Positions 62,084 to 64,000 of a DNA stretch of 64,000 nucleotides are shown here, in pieces. Each line of letters opens with the position of its first letter. Positions within the stretch are counted from its first letter, which is position 1. Origin of the DNA: Novosphingobium hassiacum (lineage in GTDB: Bacteria; Pseudomonadota; Alphaproteobacteria; Sphingomonadales; Sphingomonadaceae); assembly GCF_014196055.1 (NCBI RefSeq), contig NZ_JACICY010000001.1, forward strand, positions 372,001 through 436,000. Direction: 5' to 3'. A program made the translations under genes and the position numbers. The notes under the pieces were generated by a model. The model worked only from the letters and a program-made list of their open reading frames with translations. It did no database searches and was not told the DNA's origin.

Positions 62084-63289
62084 ATGCAACAGATTTCCAT
62101 CACCGAACGCGCTCTGATCGATCGGATCGACGCGCCTGCCATGCTGGGGCACGTCGAGCGATGGTGCGCGATAAACACCGGCACGGGCAATCTCGCGGGC
62201 CTTGCGCAGCAGTGGGATTTGCTCGCCGATGCCTTCGCCGCGCTGCCGGGTGAGATACACACAGTCGCTGCAGATGCGGTCAGCGCAATTGCTGCCGATG
62301 GTCGGGAAACGCACACGCAGAACGGAGAGCATCTTGTGCTGTCGGTCCGCCCGCAGGCACCGCGCCGCTACCTGCTGACGGGGCACATGGACACGGTGTT
62401 TCCGCCGGACCACGCGTTCCAGTCGCTGACATGGCTCGATGCCGAGACGCTGAACGGGCCGGGCGTTGCCGACATGAAGGGCGGCATCGCGGTGATCCTT
62501 GCGGCGTTGAAAGCATTCGAGGCGAGCCCTGTCGCGTCGGCGGTCGGCTACGACGTGATGATCAATTCGGACGAGGAGACCGGCAGCCTGTCGTCCGCGC
62601 CGCTGATCGCTGACCTGGCACGCGGCAAGGCGGCCGCGCTGACTTACGAGCCGTCCGCTTTGGCCGATGGCACGCTGGCGGGCGAACGTCCGGGCAGTGG
62701 CAACTACAGTGCGATCATCACGGGACGCTCCGCTCACGCTGGGCGGAACCCGCAGGACGGGCGCAACGCGATCGTCGCGGCGGCAGCCGTGGCGGTGGGA
62801 TTGAGGGGGATGGTGCGCGATGGCCTGTCGATCAATCCCGCGCGGATCGACGGCGGCAGTGCGAACAACGTGGTGCCCGATCACGCGATCCTGCGCTTCA
62901 ATGTGAGGCCGCGCACGCCCGAACTGGCCGATCAATTCGCCCTCGACTTGAGCGCGCTCGTCGCGGCAACGGCGGCCGAACACGACGTTTCCATCCACCT
63001 TCACGGCGGCGTGTCGCGCCCGCCCAAGCCCTTGACGCCCGAGGCCACCGCGCTGTTCGGGCTGGTGCGCGATTGCGGCGCGGCGCTGGGAAAGCCGATC
63101 CGCTGGCAGGCATCGGGCGGGGTCTGCGACGGCAACAACATCGCGGCCTGCGGCGTGCCCGTCGTCGACACGATGGGCGTACGCGGTGGGGCGATCCATT
63201 CGGATCAGGAGTACCTGATCGTGCCATCGCTGGCCGAGCGCGCGGCGCTGTCCGCGCTGGTCCTGCACCGACTTTCCGGGGGAAATTGA
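62084..63289 (+). CDS. M20 family metallohydrolase of the arginine succinyltransferase gene pair
   Basis: This 401-aa zinc peptidase/deacylase of the M20 family (CPG2/ArgE/DapE-like) shows LLTGHMDTVFPPDHAF, GPGVADMKGGIAVILAAL, MINSDEETGSLSS and RSAHAGRNPQDGRNAIVA with the metal ligands. Its last base overlaps the astA start codon, so the two are coupled. The tight link to astA suggests a role in arginine or succinylated amino-acid catabolism, an inference. The ATG at 62084 is preferred; an upstream open frame from 61916 covers the divergent promoter region. Confidence 0.85.
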   Translation: MQQISITERALIDRIDAPAMLGHVERWCAINTGTGNLAGLAQQWDLLADAFAALPGEIHTVAADAVSAIAADGRETHTQNGEHLVLSVRPQAPRRYLLTGHMDTVFPPDHAFQSLTWLDAETLNGPGVADMKGGIAVILAALKAFEASPVASAVGYDVMINSDEETGSLSSAPLIADLARGKAAALTYEPSALADGTLAGERPGSGNYSAIITGRSAHAGRNPQDGRNAIVAAAAVAVGLRGMVRDGLSINPARIDGGSANNVVPDHAILRFNVRPRTPELADQFALDLSALVAATAAEHDVSIHLHGGVSRPPKPLTPEATALFGLVRDCGAALGKPIRWQASGGVCDGNNIAACGVPVVDTMGVRGGAIHSDQEYLIVPSLAERAALSALVLHRLSGGN

Positions 63290-64000
63290 TGACGTTCCGC
63301 ATCCGCGCCGCGCGCGCGACCGACCTGCAACCGCTGTATGAAATGGCCAAGCTGACCGGCGGCGGCTTCACCAACCTGCCGCCCGACCGCAAATCGCTGA
63401 CCGCCAAGCTGGACCGCGCAGCGCAAGCGTTCGGCAACGAGGCGGACGGCGATGCCAAGGACCTCAAGGACGAGCTGTTCGTGCTCGTGCTGGAAAACTC
63501 GGCCACCGGCGAAGTGCGCGGCACCTCGCAGATCTTCACCAATGTCGGGCGGCAGTGGCCGTTCTATTCCTACCGCATGGCGACGCTGACCCAGCATTCG
63601 AAGGAACTCAACCGCACCTTCCGCGCCGAAATGCTCGGGCTGGTGACCGACCTCGAAGGGTCGAGCGAAGTCGGCGGGCTGTTCCTGCATCCGTCCGAGC
63701 GCGCAGGGGGCTTGGGCATGCTGCTCGCGCGCAGCCGCTACCTGTTCGTCGCGATGCACCGCCAGCGCTTCGGAGACAAGATCCTGGCCGAATTGCGCGG
63801 GGTGATCGACGAACGCGGCGGATCGCCGTTCTGGGACGGGGTCGCCGGGCGGTTCTTCGGCATGAGCTTCCAGGAGGCGGACTACTTCAACGCAATCAAC
63901 GGCAACCAGTTCATCGCCGACCTGATGCCCAAGCACCCGGTCTATATCGCGATGCTGCCCGAAAGCGCGCGCTCGGCCATCGGTTTGCCGCACCCTTCGG
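63289..64000 (+). CDS. astA: Arginine N-succinyltransferase (3' end outside window)
   Basis: AstA begins the AST pathway by transferring succinyl from succinyl-CoA to arginine. The visible 237 codons begin MTFRIRAARATDLQPLYEM and show TGGGFTNLPPDRKSL, GTSQIFTNVGRQWPFYSYR, EVGGLFLHPSERAGGLGML and LRGVIDERGGSPFWDGVAG. The frame is still open at the window end (normal length about 340). Start overlap with the M20 gene is TGATG. Confidence 0.95.
   Translation, partial: MTFRIRAARATDLQPLYEMAKLTGGGFTNLPPDRKSLTAKLDRAAQAFGNEADGDAKDLKDELFVLVLENSATGEVRGTSQIFTNVGRQWPFYSYRMATLTQHSKELNRTFRAEMLGLVTDLEGSSEVGGLFLHPSERAGGLGMLLARSRYLFVAMHRQRFGDKILAELRGVIDERGGSPFWDGVAGRFFGMSFQEADYFNAINGNQFIADLMPKHPVYIAMLPESARSAIGLPHPS

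Noticed and set aside
1..64000. tRNA, rRNA, insertion sequences and prophage
   Set aside because: I looked for rRNA-like and tRNA-like stretches and for transposase, integrase or phage structural motifs and saw none; the only mobile-looking unit is the nuclease cassette.

Overview
This is a GC-rich, gene-dense chromosomal window from an alphaproteobacterium. It is most likely a member of the Sphingomonadales (Novosphingobium-like). The evidence is a plant-type glutamate-cysteine ligase, the order pyrE-pdxJ-acpS-lepB, an aa3 cytochrome oxidase cluster with DUF983 and SURF1 genes, an HdaA-like DnaA relative, the DUF2256 and DUF2794 small proteins, and a large TonB-dependent receptor. I saw no rRNA, tRNA, CRISPR array, prophage or classical insertion sequence.

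Layout. 1-16 kb: the 3' end of smc, a nucleotidyltransferase, soxR with a SoxR box upstream, ubiA, rsmE-gshA-monooxygenase, a membrane methyltransferase, bamB/yfgM, a glycosyltransferase with an alpha/beta hydrolase, selO and astD. 16-24 kb: small envelope proteins, rarD, pyrC, ygfZ, a divergent TetR/hydrolase pair, a GNAT acetyltransferase and rplU-rpmA. 23.6-29 kb: a leftward run of moaE, moaD, moaA, an SDR, folB, a SAM methyltransferase and thrC. 29-36 kb: the leftward aa3 oxidase cluster ctaC-ctaD, then ctaB-coxF-ctaG-ctaE-DUF983-SURF1. 36-42 kb: a rightward cluster pyrE-pdxJ-acpS-lepB-AI-2E transporter-DUF3089-ruvX-two thioesterases. 42-48 kb: DUF2794, cysE, hdaA and an unknown anchored protein (leftward), then purM and a purN-yjbR fusion (rightward). 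48-54 kb: a TonB receptor, ndk, a GIY-YIG nuclease cassette, holC, DUF2256 and pepA. 54-60 kb: the envelope cluster lptD-surA-pdxA-rsmA. 60-64 kb: glcB, then a divergent M20 hydrolase with astA running off the window.

Most genes are housekeeping and tightly packed, with many ATGA, GTGA or TTGA overlaps that imply translational coupling. The unusual content lies in the gaps. Several families of inverted hairpin pairs (REPIN-like) occur. One pair appears to sit in frame inside a methyltransferase gene. A stand-alone GIY-YIG nuclease gene is enclosed by two nested pairs of REP-like hairpins (51031-51555), with compensatory base changes between the two hairpin types. I consider that cassette the best candidate for an under-described system: a nuclease/REP element analogous in layout to RAYT transposase/REP elements.
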